Shown here: positions 18,516-28,444 of the stretch, piece after piece
Position numbering within the stretch: the first letter of the stretch is position 1
How the letters are laid out: every line of letters starts with the position of its first letter
NCBI RefSeq assembly: GCF_013004375.1
Contig: NZ_JABERI010000026.1
Span: forward strand, 1 to 64,000
DNA: 64,000 bases
Reading direction: 5' to 3'
DNA from: Acinetobacter terrae
GTDB taxonomy: Bacteria; Pseudomonadota; Gammaproteobacteria; Pseudomonadales; Moraxellaceae
The notes under the pieces: generated by a model
The model's input: only the letters and a program-made list of their open reading frames with translations
Databases searched by the model: none
What the model was told of the DNA's origin: nothing
Program-made: the position numbers and the translations under genes

Positions 18516-20060
18516 TTAGTAAGTTTGAGTCGCTTTAAAGCTTTCAACACCTGCTTTGATAGCAGCTTCGATGTCTTTGTTGTAATCACCAGTTTCATCG
18601 ATTTTTTGCATTAACGCAGCATGTTCTGAACGGAAGTAAGAGATCAACGCAGCATCAAAGTCTACGATTTTCTTCACTTCAACGTCAGCCATATAGCCTT
18701 CGTTAGATGCATAAATTGAAACAGCCTGGTCAGCAATTGAGTAAGGAGCATATTGTTTTTGCTTCATTAACTCAGTTACACGTTGACCATGTTCAAGTTG
18801 TTTACGAGTTGCTTCATCAAGGTCAGAAGCGAACTGAGCAAACGCTGCCAATTCACGGTATTGAGCCAAAGCGGTACGGATACCACCAGACAATTTTTTG
18901 ATGATCTTAGTTTGCGCAGAACCACCAACACGAGATACAGAGATACCCGCGTTCACAGCAGGACGAATACCTGCGTTGAATAATGATGTTTCTAAGAAGA
19001 TCTGACCATCTGTAATCGAAATTACGTTGGTCGGTACGAATGCAGATACGTCACCCGCTTGAGTTTCAATAATCGGTAATGCAGTTAATGAACCAGTTTG
19101 GCCTTTAACTTCACCGTTAGTGAATTTCTCAACGTAGTCAACAGATACACGAGAAGCACGTTCAAGTAGACGCGAGTGTAGATAGAACACGTCACCTGGA
19201 TACGCTTCACGACCTGGTGGACGGCGTAAAAGCAATGAAATTTGACGATACGCAACAGCTTGTTTAGACAAGTCATCATAAATGATTAACGCGTCTTCAC
19301 CGCGGTCACGGTAGTATTCGCCCATTGTACAGCCAGAGTACGGAGCCAAATACAGCATTGCTGCTGGATCAGATGCACCTGCTGCTACAACAGTGGTATA
19401 CGCCATAGCGCCAGTTTCTTCTAGCTTGCGCACAACGTTAGCGATAGTCGATTGTTTTTGACCAATAGCTACGTATACACATTTAATGCCAGAATGTTTC
19501 TGAGCGATGATCGCGTCGATCGCCATTGCTGTTTTACCAGTTTGACGGTCACCAATGATCAACTCACGTTGACCACGGCCTACAGGGATCATTGTATCTA
19601 CTGATTTATAACCAGTTTGTACAGGTTGATCCACTGATTGACGCCAAATTACGCCTGGTGCTACTTTTTCAACAGCATCAGTTAATTTTGCATCAATAGG
19701 GCCTTTACCATCAATTGGGTTACCCAAAGCATCTACTACACGGCCTAAAAGTTCTGGACCAACCGGAACTTCTAATACACGACCTGTGCAACGCGCTTTT
19801 TGACCTTCTTGAAGGCTTAAGTAGTTACCTAAAACAACGACGCCCACTGAATCCTGTTCTAGGTTCAGTGCCATACCAAATAAGCCGCCGTCGAATTCGA
19901 TCATTTCACCGTACATTGCATCAGCAAGGCCGTGAATACGCACAATACCGTCGGAAACCATAACAATGGTCCCTTCGTTCTTAGCGGTCGCGCTGGTGTC
20001 CAGATCGCCGATACGCTGTTTAATGAGCGCACTGATCTCGGATGGATTCAGTTGTTGCAT
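18516..20060 (-). CDS. atpA: ATP synthase alpha subunit
   Basis: The 514-residue non-catalytic nucleotide-binding subunit of F1 carries Walker A GDRQTGKT (about 169-176) and the alpha signature [14 protein letters not shown] near 365. The N-terminus [17 protein letters not shown] is the delta-binding helix. I use the ATG at 20060, with GAGG nine bases upstream. The frame can be extended five codons to a TTG at 20075 but that would overlap the ribosome site. It lies 60 bp after atpH. Confidence 0.97.
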   Translation of the reverse strand: MQQLNPSEISALIKQRIGDLDTSATAKNEGTIVMVSDGIVRIHGLADAMYGEMIEFDGGLFGMALNLEQDSVGVVVLGNYLSLQEGQKARCTGRVLEVPVGPELLGRVVDALGNPIDGKGPIDAKLTDAVEKVAPGVIWRQSVDQPVQTGYKSVDTMIPVGRGQRELIIGDRQTGKTAMAIDAIIAQKHSGIKCVYVAIGQKQSTIANVVRKLEETGAMAYTTVVAAGASDPAAMLYLAPYSGCTMGEYYRDRGEDALIIYDDLSKQAVAYRQISLLLRRPPGREAYPGDVFYLHSRLLERASRVSVDYVEKFTNGEVKGQTGSLTALPIIETQAGDVSAFVPTNVISITDGQIFLETSLFNAGIRPAVNAGISVSRVGGSAQTKIIKKLSGGIRTALAQYRELAAFAQFASDLDEATRKQLEHGQRVTELMKQKQYAPYSIADQAVSIYASNEGYMADVEVKKIVDFDAALISYFRSEHAALMQKIDETGDYNKDIEAAIKAGVESFKATQTY

Positions 20061-20120
20061 TGCGCTATACCTCAATCTTTTTAAAGTTCAGTCTTCTTAT
20101 ACGTCGCTATTTTCAGCTAA

Positions 20121-20657
20121 TTACGCAAGAAGACGAGTCCGCATTTTTTCAAGCTTGTTAAGTGCAGAGTCATCTATCACTTGGTCGCCTGCACGAATAA
20201 CAACACCCGCAATTAACGCTGGGTTAACTTCTACAGTAACATTTACAGCAGCGTTAAATTTTTTCTCTAACGCTTGAGCCAGTAATTGTTCTTGTACAGA
20301 AGTTACAGGGAATGCTGATTCAATCACAACATCCACAGTATTGTTATTCTGTGATTTGAGCAGTTCGTATTCTGCTTCAATTTCAGGTAACAACGCTAAA
20401 CGATCGTTGTCTGCAAGAAGAGTCAAAAAGTTTGACACTTCTTGAGTTTGATTCTCACCTAAAACTTTTGCAAAAACACTTACCTGCTCAGCAGGAGTAA
20501 GCTCAGGGCGATTCAAATAAGCGGAAAATGCTTCGTCTTGCACCGCAGCACTGAGCACTTGTAACACATTCGACCAATTGTCAGTTGCACCTTGCTCAGA
20601 AGCGAAAGCAAATGCTGCTTTTGCGTACGGGCGTGCCAACGTCAAGAGTTCAGCCAT
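20121..20657 (-). CDS. atpH: ATP synthase delta subunit
   Basis: The 178-residue peripheral-stalk subunit links F1 to the b subunits. An N-terminal six-helix bundle begins [12 protein letters not shown]. The conserved C-terminal part has [20 protein letters not shown], typical of delta/OSCP. It lies 11 bp after atpF and is translated from the same mRNA. Confidence 0.96.
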   Translation of the reverse strand: MAELLTLARPYAKAAFAFASEQGATDNWSNVLQVLSAAVQDEAFSAYLNRPELTPAEQVSVFAKVLGENQTQEVSNFLTLLADNDRLALLPEIEAEYELLKSQNNNTVDVVIESAFPVTSVQEQLLAQALEKKFNAAVNVTVEVNPALIAGVVIRAGDQVIDDSALNKLEKMRTRLLA

Positions 20658-20668
20658 AATCGCCTCGC

Positions 20669-21139
20669 TTAAAGTTTAGCAGCCAGCTGAGTAAGCATGG
20701 CATTGTGAGCTTCCGCATCAACTTGCTGGTTCAGAATTTTTTCTGCGCCAGTAACTGCCAAGGCAGCAACTTGTTGACGTAATTCTTCGCGTGCAGCATT
20801 GATTTCAGTATCAACAGTTTCTTTCGCCTGTTGACGGATACGCTCACCTTCAGCAGATGCTTGAGTACGCGCTTCTTCGATCAATTGTGCACCACGACGG
20901 TTCGCTTGTTCGATCAATTGAGCCGCTTGTGCTTTTGCCGCATCTAATTCAGCTTTCACTTGAGCTTGCGCATCGGCAAGGTCAGCTTTTGCTTTTTCAG
21001 CAGCATTTAGCCCATCAGCGATACGACGCTGACGTTCACTAATCGCATTGATTAGTGGTGGCCATACAAACTTCATGCAGAATGCGACAAACATCGCAAA
21101 TGCAATTGCTTGGCCAATCAATGTGAGGTTGATATTCAT
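20669..21139 (-). CDS. atpF: ATP synthase b subunit
   Basis: The 156-residue membrane-anchored stator has one N-terminal membrane helix (about 6-26). A long charged Ala/Gln/Glu/Arg-rich helix follows that dimerises and reaches F1 ([19 protein letters not shown] and onward). The length equals that of E. coli b. It lies 38 bp after atpE. Confidence 0.97.
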   Translation of the reverse strand: MNINLTLIGQAIAFAMFVAFCMKFVWPPLINAISERQRRIADGLNAAEKAKADLADAQAQVKAELDAAKAQAAQLIEQANRRGAQLIEEARTQASAEGERIRQQAKETVDTEINAAREELRQQVAALAVTGAEKILNQQVDAEAHNAMLTQLAAKL

Positions 21140-21177
21140 AGCTATTCCTCAATAGTTTAATTTAGGAATTAAGCTGA

Positions 21178-21432
<255 letters not shown>

Positions 21433-21506
21433 TCAGAGGTTAGGTTTTATACCAAATTAAGTTAGAAAACTGTACCCAACCATCTCGTGATAGTCAGGTA
21501 ATACCA

Positions 21507-22385
<879 letters not shown>

Positions 22386-22487
22386 TCACACCTGGTCAAT
22401 GTCAAATACTAAATAGAGTGAACGAACATCGCGTGCTGCCTGATATCTCGTCCATCTCCTAAAAAACTTTTCAATTTTTTGTTGTGC

Positions 22488-22886
22488 TTAAACCCGTTTT
22501 TGTAGACGTGACGCCAAAAAAGGAGCGACCCACGACATGGTTTGAACGAGGATAAAACCACAAAACAACGCCACCGCTGACAACGGTTTAACGTTACTTA
22601 AAATTAAAATGAAACCAACGATCACAATTGCAAACTTGCCCATCAAGCCTCGATACATGTTCGAAAGAACCTGTTTTGAAGCTCGCGCACCTGCGGCTCG
22701 AAACGATTGCCAAGAAAAATAACAACTTGCAAGCCAACACACCAACGCACCAAGTGCGGCACTGTAGGCTGCAGTCGAGTCTTTCAGGACCCACGCTATC
22801 AAGGCTGAAACAGGGATCATGCATGCTTGTAAGATGACCAAAGCTTTCGCTAATCGTCGATCAATCATGCGACTAGTTCGGCTCAT
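22488..22886 (-). CDS. atpI: ATP synthase assembly protein AtpI
   Basis: The 132-residue membrane protein has four hydrophobic segments (about 12-32, 37-58, 84-101 and 104-122). AtpI helps assemble the c-ring or handle Mg2+, and it is the usual first gene of the atp operon. The sequence is weakly conserved, so the assignment rests on size, topology and position. Confidence 0.92.
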   Translation of the reverse strand: MSRTSRMIDRRLAKALVILQACMIPVSALIAWVLKDSTAAYSAALGALVCWLASCYFSWQSFRAAGARASKQVLSNMYRGLMGKFAIVIVGFILILSNVKPLSAVALFCGFILVQTMSWVAPFLASRLQKRV

Positions 22887-22950
22887 TATTTATTCACTCA
22901 CAGCATTCATGCTTGACAAGTTTAGCTGATGATCGTTTTTAATCGCAGGC

Positions 22951-22979
22951 ATTATAGAGTTACACCCCTGAACATGCAA
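22951..22979 (-). promoter_or_regulatory. Promoter of the atp operon
   Basis: On the minus strand, TTGCAT (22974-22979) and a perfect TATAAT (22951-22956) are 17 bp apart. The predicted start is about 60 bases before atpI. This is a strong constitutive sigma-70 core, as expected for ATP synthase. Confidence 0.88.
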
Positions 22980-23057
22980 TCTTTTCCCGACCTAAGTCTG
23001 GTTTTTTTCAACGAAAAAGCTGCTTTGATACTAATCAATAGTTGTTTATTTTTTGTA

Positions 23058-23897
23058 TTACTTTCGTGCATTTAGCACACAGTTATGGGTTTGCTCGGCA
23101 AGTTTTTTCCAAGCCACGACAAAATCCCCTGCCCCACCCATGCTTTCATCTACTGCCTGAAAGGTAATCGGATTCAATTTCTGGTATTGATTTTTACTGG
23201 CATGTCCTTCTGCCAACAGGCACATATTGCGACTTGGACGGCTATCATTTAGGTATTTAATTTGCGCCATAGTCGGTGCGACATGTGGATCATCGGTCAA
23301 TGCACCGGCAAATTTCAAATTTAAGGCACGTTCCAAATATTGATAAGCATCGTGATATGCCCAGTAGGTCTTTGCAGATGAAGTTGCGTTATATTGTTGT
23401 GCAGTCAGCAACATCTCTTGGGCAAAGCGCTTGGCATTGGTCCAATAGGCATCTTTATGTTCTGGCATTTGCTGTGAACGCAGTGCAGCAATAAAGAAGC
23501 CAATCCGCACCGCATTATTCGGATCAAGCCAAACATGGGTATCTACGGTATTGTTTAAAGCCACACCACGGGTATTGCGCTGTGGCAATGTTTGCACGAT
23601 ACCAGAATCTAAAACAGAAATGGCTTTGGGATTATCAGACAACAACTTATCCAGCGGTGCTTCATGTGCTTTGCCCAACCAGATCACCAGTGAAGCATCC
23701 AGAATAGCTTTGCGATGTGCAGGCGTAAGTGTGACATCGTGTCCAGTTTGATCTGCCAATAACAGTACAGGCTTTTCAATCCCTTGCGTGATTTCTTCAG
23801 CAATAAGATAAATTGGATGCGTAGAGACCACTAAACTTTGTGACCAGCTTAAGGTACTGAATAAAGCAAGCGCACAAAATGCAAAGAAACGGGACAT
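23058..23897 (-). CDS. znuA: Zinc ABC transporter, periplasmic binding protein ZnuA
   Basis: The 279-residue exported protein has a signal peptide ending near WSQ (residue 20). As in cluster A-I metal-binding proteins, metal His ligands appear at STHPIYL (about 26), DTHVWLDP (about 119) and AYHDAYQYL (about 183), with the C-terminal Asp in the GGAGDF region. It lacks the long His-rich loop seen in E. coli ZnuA. It captures Zn2+ in the periplasm for ZnuBC, encoded divergently. A perfect Zur palindrome lies 29 bases upstream of its start. Confidence 0.94.
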   Translation of the reverse strand: MSRFFAFCALALFSTLSWSQSLVVSTHPIYLIAEEITQGIEKPVLLLADQTGHDVTLTPAHRKAILDASLVIWLGKAHEAPLDKLLSDNPKAISVLDSGIVQTLPQRNTRGVALNNTVDTHVWLDPNNAVRIGFFIAALRSQQMPEHKDAYWTNAKRFAQEMLLTAQQYNATSSAKTYWAYHDAYQYLERALNLKFAGALTDDPHVAPTMAQIKYLNDSRPSRNMCLLAEGHASKNQYQKLNPITFQAVDESMGGAGDFVVAWKKLAEQTHNCVLNARK

Positions 23898-23925
23898 GAA
23901 AGAAGATCACCAAATTTTCAACAGG

Positions 23926-23940
23926 TGTTATAATATAACA
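23926..23940. promoter_or_regulatory. Zur box in the znuA/zur divergent region
   Basis: TGTTATAATATAACA is a perfect 15-base palindrome that matches the core of the E. coli Zur site. It lies 29 bp before znuA and 98 bp before zur, so one Zur dimer pair could repress both directions when zinc is plentiful. Confidence 0.9.
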
Positions 23941-24038
23941 AATAGACAAAAATACCTACGGCTAATCGAAACGGGTATCGCTTCATGTTAAGATTTAATG
24001 TCCATTTGTTTTTATAAATTTCGCACTTGAGGTTGGCT

Positions 24039-24536
24039 ATGAGCTTATGTTCGCACGAACATCACAATGCATTACATGGCGTACATGACCATCATAATGT
24101 CGAAACACGACTGGCTGAAGCTGAAAGTCTCTGTGCGCTGACTGGCGCACGTTTAACCCCGTTACGCAAAGAAGTATTAGGACTGATTTTAAATGCCACA
24201 GGTCCAATGGGTGCATATGACTTATTGGCTAAAATCAAGAGCGATTCAGACCGCCCTGCTGCCCCCCCGACGGTTTATCGTACTTTAGACTTCTTATTAG
24301 AAAAAGGTTTAATCCACCGTTTAACTTCTATTAATGCCTACATTCCATGTTGTCATCCTCGTGAAGGACATCAGGCGGCATTTTTAATTTGTACCCATTG
24401 CAAAAATGTGACAGAAGCTTCTGCACAGGGTTTATTAACACAATTAGATGCGCTTTCAGCATCTGATCAATTTACTGCACATCACAGTATTATTGAAATT
24501 TCTGGGATATGTCAGCAGTGTCGCAACAAACAGTAA
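24039..24536 (+). CDS. zur: Zinc uptake regulator Zur (Fur family)
   Basis: The 165-residue repressor binds DNA when loaded with zinc. An N-terminal His-rich segment (CSHEHHNALHGVHDHH) precedes the winged helix (about 30-90, PTVYRTLDFLLEKGLI). The dimer domain carries the structural CxxC pairs (CTHC, CQQC). ATG at 24039 has GAGG 7 bases upstream; an earlier in-frame TTG at 24027 would overlap it. The 3' end overlaps znuC by 28 bp, so zur, znuC and znuB form one autoregulated operon. Confidence 0.95.
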   Translation: MSLCSHEHHNALHGVHDHHNVETRLAEAESLCALTGARLTPLRKEVLGLILNATGPMGAYDLLAKIKSDSDRPAAPPTVYRTLDFLLEKGLIHRLTSINAYIPCCHPREGHQAAFLICTHCKNVTEASAQGLLTQLDALSASDQFTAHHSIIEISGICQQCRNKQ

Positions 24537-25300
24537 CAGCTCACACACTGATTGCCTTAGACAAAATCAGTGTGCGCATCGATGAGCGTGACATTTTAAA
24601 GAATATCGATTTCGCCTTACATGAGCGAGAAATTGTCACGCTGATTGGTCCGAATGGCGCAGGGAAATCCACCCTGATTAAAGTCCTATTAGGGATTGTT
24701 AAAGCCAATTCAGGCAAAATTCATAGTCATAAAAAATTAAAATTTTCTTATGTGCCGCAAAAGTTTAATCCGTCGCATAGCTTGCCTTTGCGTGTACGAG
24801 ACTTATTGGCTTTAGAAAAATGCGATGCGGATAGAAAAGCAGAAATTATTTGCGATACCGGTATTACCAAACTCCAAGATTCTAAAGTACAGCAACTATC
24901 TGGCGGTGAACGACAACGTGTTTTGTTGGCACGTGCTTTACTTCGTCAACCCGATGTTCTGGTTCTTGATGAACCGATGCAAGGTTTAGATATTCAGTCA
25001 GAAGCTGAACTGTACGAATATGTAAGAAGCTTGCCGATAAAATATGGTTGTGCCGTGTTAATGGTATCGCACGACCTACAATGGGTGATGCAAGGTACGC
25101 ACCGCGTAGTGTGTTTGAATAAACACATCTGCTGCAGTGGCTTACCTGAAAATGTGCAGAAGCATCCAGAGTATCAAGCTATTTTTGGTACCAACCGTGC
25201 GTTCTATCAGCATCATCATGATCATTGCGCACATGGTGATAGTGCAACCTCGTGCCAGCATGATCCTCGCCCACATATTCACCCCGAACCGGAAGCTTAA
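24509..25300 (+). CDS. znuC: Zinc ABC transporter ATPase ZnuC
   Basis: The 263-residue cytoplasmic ATPase has Walker A GPNGAGKST (about 47-55), the ABC signature LSGGERQR, Walker B VLVLDEP and the switch His in MVSHD. A His-rich C-terminal tail (HHHDHCAHGD, ending HIHPEPEA) may sense or buffer zinc. It starts inside the 3' end of zur, so translation is probably coupled. It energises ZnuB. Confidence 0.95.
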   Translation: MSAVSQQTVTAHTLIALDKISVRIDERDILKNIDFALHEREIVTLIGPNGAGKSTLIKVLLGIVKANSGKIHSHKKLKFSYVPQKFNPSHSLPLRVRDLLALEKCDADRKAEIICDTGITKLQDSKVQQLSGGERQRVLLARALLRQPDVLVLDEPMQGLDIQSEAELYEYVRSLPIKYGCAVLMVSHDLQWVMQGTHRVVCLNKHICCSGLPENVQKHPEYQAIFGTNRAFYQHHHDHCAHGDSATSCQHDPRPHIHPEPEA

Positions 25301-25303
25301 GCC

Positions 25304-26104
25304 ATGATGGAATGGTTACAAATATTGTTACCTGCATGGACCATGGGAACGCTACTGGTGTTTCTGACTGCTCCACTGGGTTGTTTAATGTTATGGCGAC
25401 GGATGTCTTTTTTTGCGGATACCATGGCGCACGGTACTTTACTGGGTGTTGCGATTGCCGGTGCTTTAAGCCTGCCACTCTGGTTAGGCGTGACCTTTTT
25501 GGCATTCTTGTTGGTCGGGATTTTATGGGTACTGCATGACCCTCGCCTACCCAATGATGCTTTACTGGCCCTTTGTTCAGCCACCCTGCTCTGCTCAGGT
25601 TTATTGTTTATTCAGCATATTCCAAGCTTAAGACCGGAACTGCTCAGCTATCTATTTGGCGATCTACTACAAATTTCGTGGTCAGATCTACCGATGTTTG
25701 CTTTTGTCATTATTGCCGCTTTGGCTGTGCTGTATAAAAACTGGCAAGCACAAATTCAAATTGCAATTGACCCTGATATGGCAATCAGTGAAGGCGTGAA
25801 TGCCAAATGGCAACGTCTGGTGTTTATGTTGTTATTGGCATTATTTACCGTGTTGGCTTTACGTGCCGTAGGTTCATTGTTGATGGGTGCTTTACTTGTT
25901 ATTCCGGCATTAACTGCACGCTTACTCGCACACTCGCCAAAACAGATGGTGGTTTGGGCTTTTGTGATTGCACAAATCGGGATTAGTGTAGGTTTATGGT
26001 CAAGTGCAGGTTTAGATACATCGACTGGCTTAACGATTGTGCTCACCATGGCGATTTTATTTGCCGTGATTTTTGCAGTGCAGAAGTTTAAAAAGTTGGC
26101 TTAG
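25304..26104 (+). CDS. znuB: Zinc ABC transporter permease ZnuB
   Basis: The 266-residue inner-membrane protein has about eight hydrophobic segments and the ABC-3 family pattern (PLGCLMLWRRMSFFADTMAHG near the N-terminus, LRAVGSLLMGALLVIPALTA near 187-206). It forms the channel for Zn2+ with ZnuC and ZnuA and starts 3 bp after znuC. Confidence 0.95.
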   Translation: MMEWLQILLPAWTMGTLLVFLTAPLGCLMLWRRMSFFADTMAHGTLLGVAIAGALSLPLWLGVTFLAFLLVGILWVLHDPRLPNDALLALCSATLLCSGLLFIQHIPSLRPELLSYLFGDLLQISWSDLPMFAFVIIAALAVLYKNWQAQIQIAIDPDMAISEGVNAKWQRLVFMLLLALFTVLALRAVGSLLMGALLVIPALTARLLAHSPKQMVVWAFVIAQIGISVGLWSSAGLDTSTGLTIVLTMAILFAVIFAVQKFKKLA

Positions 26105-26155
26105 TCTTTCCTTTATATATCTATCATTTTTACGATGCTTTTTATTTTCCAACAA

Positions 26156-26174
26156 CCTCTCCTTAAAGGAGAGG
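26156..26174. terminator. Hairpin between convergent znuB and LysE-type gene
   Basis: A perfect 7-bp GC-rich stem (26156-26162 with 26168-26174) lies between the two converging genes. Neither strand shows a proper T tract, so it is a weak or Rho-assisted terminator candidate. Confidence 0.4.
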
Positions 26175-26192
26175 AAAAACAATCTTTACTGA

Positions 26193-26813
26193 TTACTGAT
26201 GTACAAAACTAAGTAATCCAGCTGCACAGCTAAACAACACTGCAAAAGTTCGGTTCATATATTTCTGCTGTTTTGGTGATTTCAGTAACCGTAAAACTTT
26301 GGCTGCCAATCCGGTATAGCCGGCCATGACAATCAAATCAATCGTGACCATGGTCAACGCCATAATCAGATATTGAATCCACTGTGGTTTGGATAAATCT
26401 AAAAACTGCGGCAACACTGCAAGTAAAAACACAATAGCTTTGGGATTACTCATATTGACCAAGAAGCCATGCAAGACCAGTTTAGCAATCGATTTATTCG
26501 GTTGTTCGTGTTGAATCTCAATCGACTGAGTTGGTGCTTTCCATTGCAGATAAGCCAGATATAACAAATACAACACCCCAAACCATTTTACTACCAGAAA
26601 AGCCCATGGTGTAGTCGCAAAGAGTACCCCTACCCCGGCTGCGACAATTCCGATTTGCACTAATAATGCAAGTTGCAGACCTAAAGCATTCCAGTAGCCA
26701 CGGCGAAAGCCATAATTTAAACCACTCGACATGGAAGCGATTGCACCTGCACCCGGCGAAATACTAATCACCCAACAAGCCAACATATACGCTAGCCAAA
26801 TTTGGTAAGACAT
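26193..26813 (-). CDS. LysE/RhtB-family amino-acid exporter
   Basis: The 206-residue inner-membrane protein has six hydrophobic segments. The N-terminal SISPGAGAIASMSSGLNYGFRRGYWNALG is the hallmark of RhtB/LysE exporters and NMSNPKAIVFLLAVLPQF is the second conserved loop. It likely exports an amino acid such as homoserine or threonine; the exact substrate cannot be read. ATG at 26813 is preferred over the in-frame TTG at 26822; no clear ribosome site is seen. It converges with znuB. Confidence 0.9.
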   Translation of the reverse strand: MSYQIWLAYMLACWVISISPGAGAIASMSSGLNYGFRRGYWNALGLQLALLVQIGIVAAGVGVLFATTPWAFLVVKWFGVLYLLYLAYLQWKAPTQSIEIQHEQPNKSIAKLVLHGFLVNMSNPKAIVFLLAVLPQFLDLSKPQWIQYLIMALTMVTIDLIVMAGYTGLAAKVLRLLKSPKQQKYMNRTFAVLFSCAAGLLSFVHQ

Positions 26814-26975
26814 AAAATACAAGAAGATAGAAAGACCGACTTATTATATGACTTTTCATCTTTTAGAAGCTTTAAAAATCAACTATCAAAATAAAACTTT
26901 GGGCTATTCACTCAGGCAGTGATAAGGCACAATAAAGCCAGCCACATATTTTATAAAAATTGTTAGGAGCCATGT

Positions 26976-27896
26976 ATGACTGCCCAATCTGTAATTTTAC
27001 CATTACCTTCAGATCATGCTCGGTTTATTGTTTTACGTTTAAAAGACTTAACGATTGATGAGTTAAAAGAAAAGCTTGCAGATTTATTTACTACACGTGA
27101 TCGTTTAATCACACAGCATCCTAACGCGCAAATTAAAACGGGTGTAGCGTTTGGTCCTGCACTTTGGGCAAAACTCTATAATCAAACCCCTGAAGATTTT
27201 AAACAATTGGAACCGATTCAAGGTTCATTTCAAATGCCTGTTGTCCCTGCTGATGTTTTAATTCATGTTGCATCTCAACGCACTGACATTTGTTTTGCAT
27301 TAAGCCAATCTTTCTTTGAAGGTATTCAAGATAAAGTTGAAGTGCTGGATGAACGGGTATGCTTCCGTAATTTTGACGGTCGTGACCTGACAGGTTTTAT
27401 TGACGGAACTGAAAACCCACAATTCCCAGATGACCGTGCCGAAGTCGCTTTACTCGGTGAAGATGCTGGCGTTTTTGCTGATGGTTCATTCGTATTTGCA
27501 CAACGCTATGCGCATAACTTGGCAAAATGGAAACAACTAAAAGTTGATACACAAGAAAATGTGATTGGTCGAACCAAGTTAGAGTCTATTGAACTGGATG
27601 ACGAGGTTAAGCCTGAAAATGCGCACATTGCCCGTGTTGTGATTGAAGATGAGGAAGGTGAAGAAATGGAAATTTTACGCCACTCTCTTCCTTATGGTGA
27701 TGGTAAAGGTGACCAAGGTTTGTTCTTTATTGCTTATACCAAAAAATTAGAAATTATAGATCATATGTTGCAACATATGTTTGGTACCACTGGCGACGGT
27801 ATTCATGACCGCCTTCTTCACTTTGTAACCCCAGTTGATGGTGCTTATTACTTTGCACCGAGTGAGGAATTGCTGGAAGAAGTTTTGGAAGGGTAA
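26976..27896 (+). CDS. Dyp-type haem peroxidase
   Basis: The 306-residue protein is of the YfeX-like class (no Tat signal, hence cytoplasmic). It has the distal GFIDGTENP motif (about 145-153) with the catalytic Asp and the proximal haem-ligand His in NAHIARVV (about 220). The ferredoxin-like halves are typical. It oxidises dyes and porphyrins with H2O2; the natural substrate is unknown. TTAGGAG lies upstream of the ATG. No encapsulin gene or encapsulin targeting tail is evident nearby. Confidence 0.94.
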   Translation: MTAQSVILPLPSDHARFIVLRLKDLTIDELKEKLADLFTTRDRLITQHPNAQIKTGVAFGPALWAKLYNQTPEDFKQLEPIQGSFQMPVVPADVLIHVASQRTDICFALSQSFFEGIQDKVEVLDERVCFRNFDGRDLTGFIDGTENPQFPDDRAEVALLGEDAGVFADGSFVFAQRYAHNLAKWKQLKVDTQENVIGRTKLESIELDDEVKPENAHIARVVIEDEEGEEMEILRHSLPYGDGKGDQGLFFIAYTKKLEIIDHMLQHMFGTTGDGIHDRLLHFVTPVDGAYYFAPSEELLEEVLEG

Positions 27897-27963
27897 AGTA
27901 AAATGTAGCTATTATTTACATTAGCCAAAATTACAAGAAAGAATTTAATGTGAAATAAAGATA

Positions 27964-28009
27964 ACTAGAAGCCACTTAGGAAGTTAATTTACACCTTAAA
28001 GCTTCTAGT
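27964..28009 (+). repeat. Inverted repeat downstream of Dyp peroxidase gene
   Basis: ACTAGAAGC (27964-27972) pairs perfectly with GCTTCTAGT (28001-28009) across a 28-nt loop that can itself pair partly. A CTCTTTTA tail follows, so it may end the peroxidase transcript. It also marks the edge of the AT-rich type VI island. Confidence 0.4.
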
Positions 28010-28045
28010 ACACTCTTTTAATTTAATTTTTATCACTTCCTTCGG

Positions 28046-28444
28046 CTATTTATAATTTTCTAAAAATTTTATTCGTTTATGATTTTCTTGTGCATAACAA
28101 TCAATTAAATAAATGGGTGCTTCTCTCCCCCCTTCTGCCTCTTTATATTCAGCTGTACATTTATTTTTTCGGTTTTTCAACCATACTCTTTGGCTTACTA
28201 ATAATTCTTTTTTCTTAACTTTATTCATTAATTTAATTTTGTCTTTATATTTTATATTTAAAAATTTATCTGACTCTAAATAATCTTTTGAGACACAATA
28301 CATTAAATCCTCTTGCATAGGACTTCCTTCTTTACATTTGACTTTTAGAGCATCTTTATATAAAAAATCCTCAGGAATAACTGCATGAGCATTTAAAGAA
28401 ATTAATAAAATTAAACAAAATAAAAATTTATTTATAGCAATCAC
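28046..28444 (-). CDS. LprI/DUF1311-type protein, putative T6SS immunity protein
   Basis: The 132-residue exported protein has a signal peptide ending NAHA (about residue 21). An LprI-N/DUF1311 domain follows with its usual Cys pairs (C37, C49, C96, C116) and the LNIKYKDKI and SQRVWLKNR segments. LprI proteins inhibit lysozyme in the periplasm. The gene overlaps the end of the lysozyme-like effector gene by 17 bp, the classical position of a cognate immunity gene, so protection against the effector is the natural inference. Very AT-rich, as is the effector gene. Confidence 0.78.
   Translation of the reverse strand: MIAINKFLFCLILLISLNAHAVIPEDFLYKDALKVKCKEGSPMQEDLMYCVSKDYLESDKFLNIKYKDKIKLMNKVKKKELLVSQRVWLKNRKNKCTAEYKEAEGGREAPIYLIDCYAQENHKRIKFLENYK

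Noticed and set aside
19966..20277. Plus-strand frame of 103 codons across the atpA/atpH junction
   Set aside because: It is a shadow of the atp genes; composition follows the opposite-strand codons and there is no ribosome site.
25179..25584. Overlapping minus-strand frames opposite znuC and znuB
   Set aside because: They lie entirely antisense to two clear ABC transporter genes, with no family features.
26976..27896. Dyp peroxidase as encapsulin cargo
   Set aside because: No encapsulin shell gene is adjacent and the C-terminus (EELLEEVLEG) does not look like a known cargo-loading peptide.
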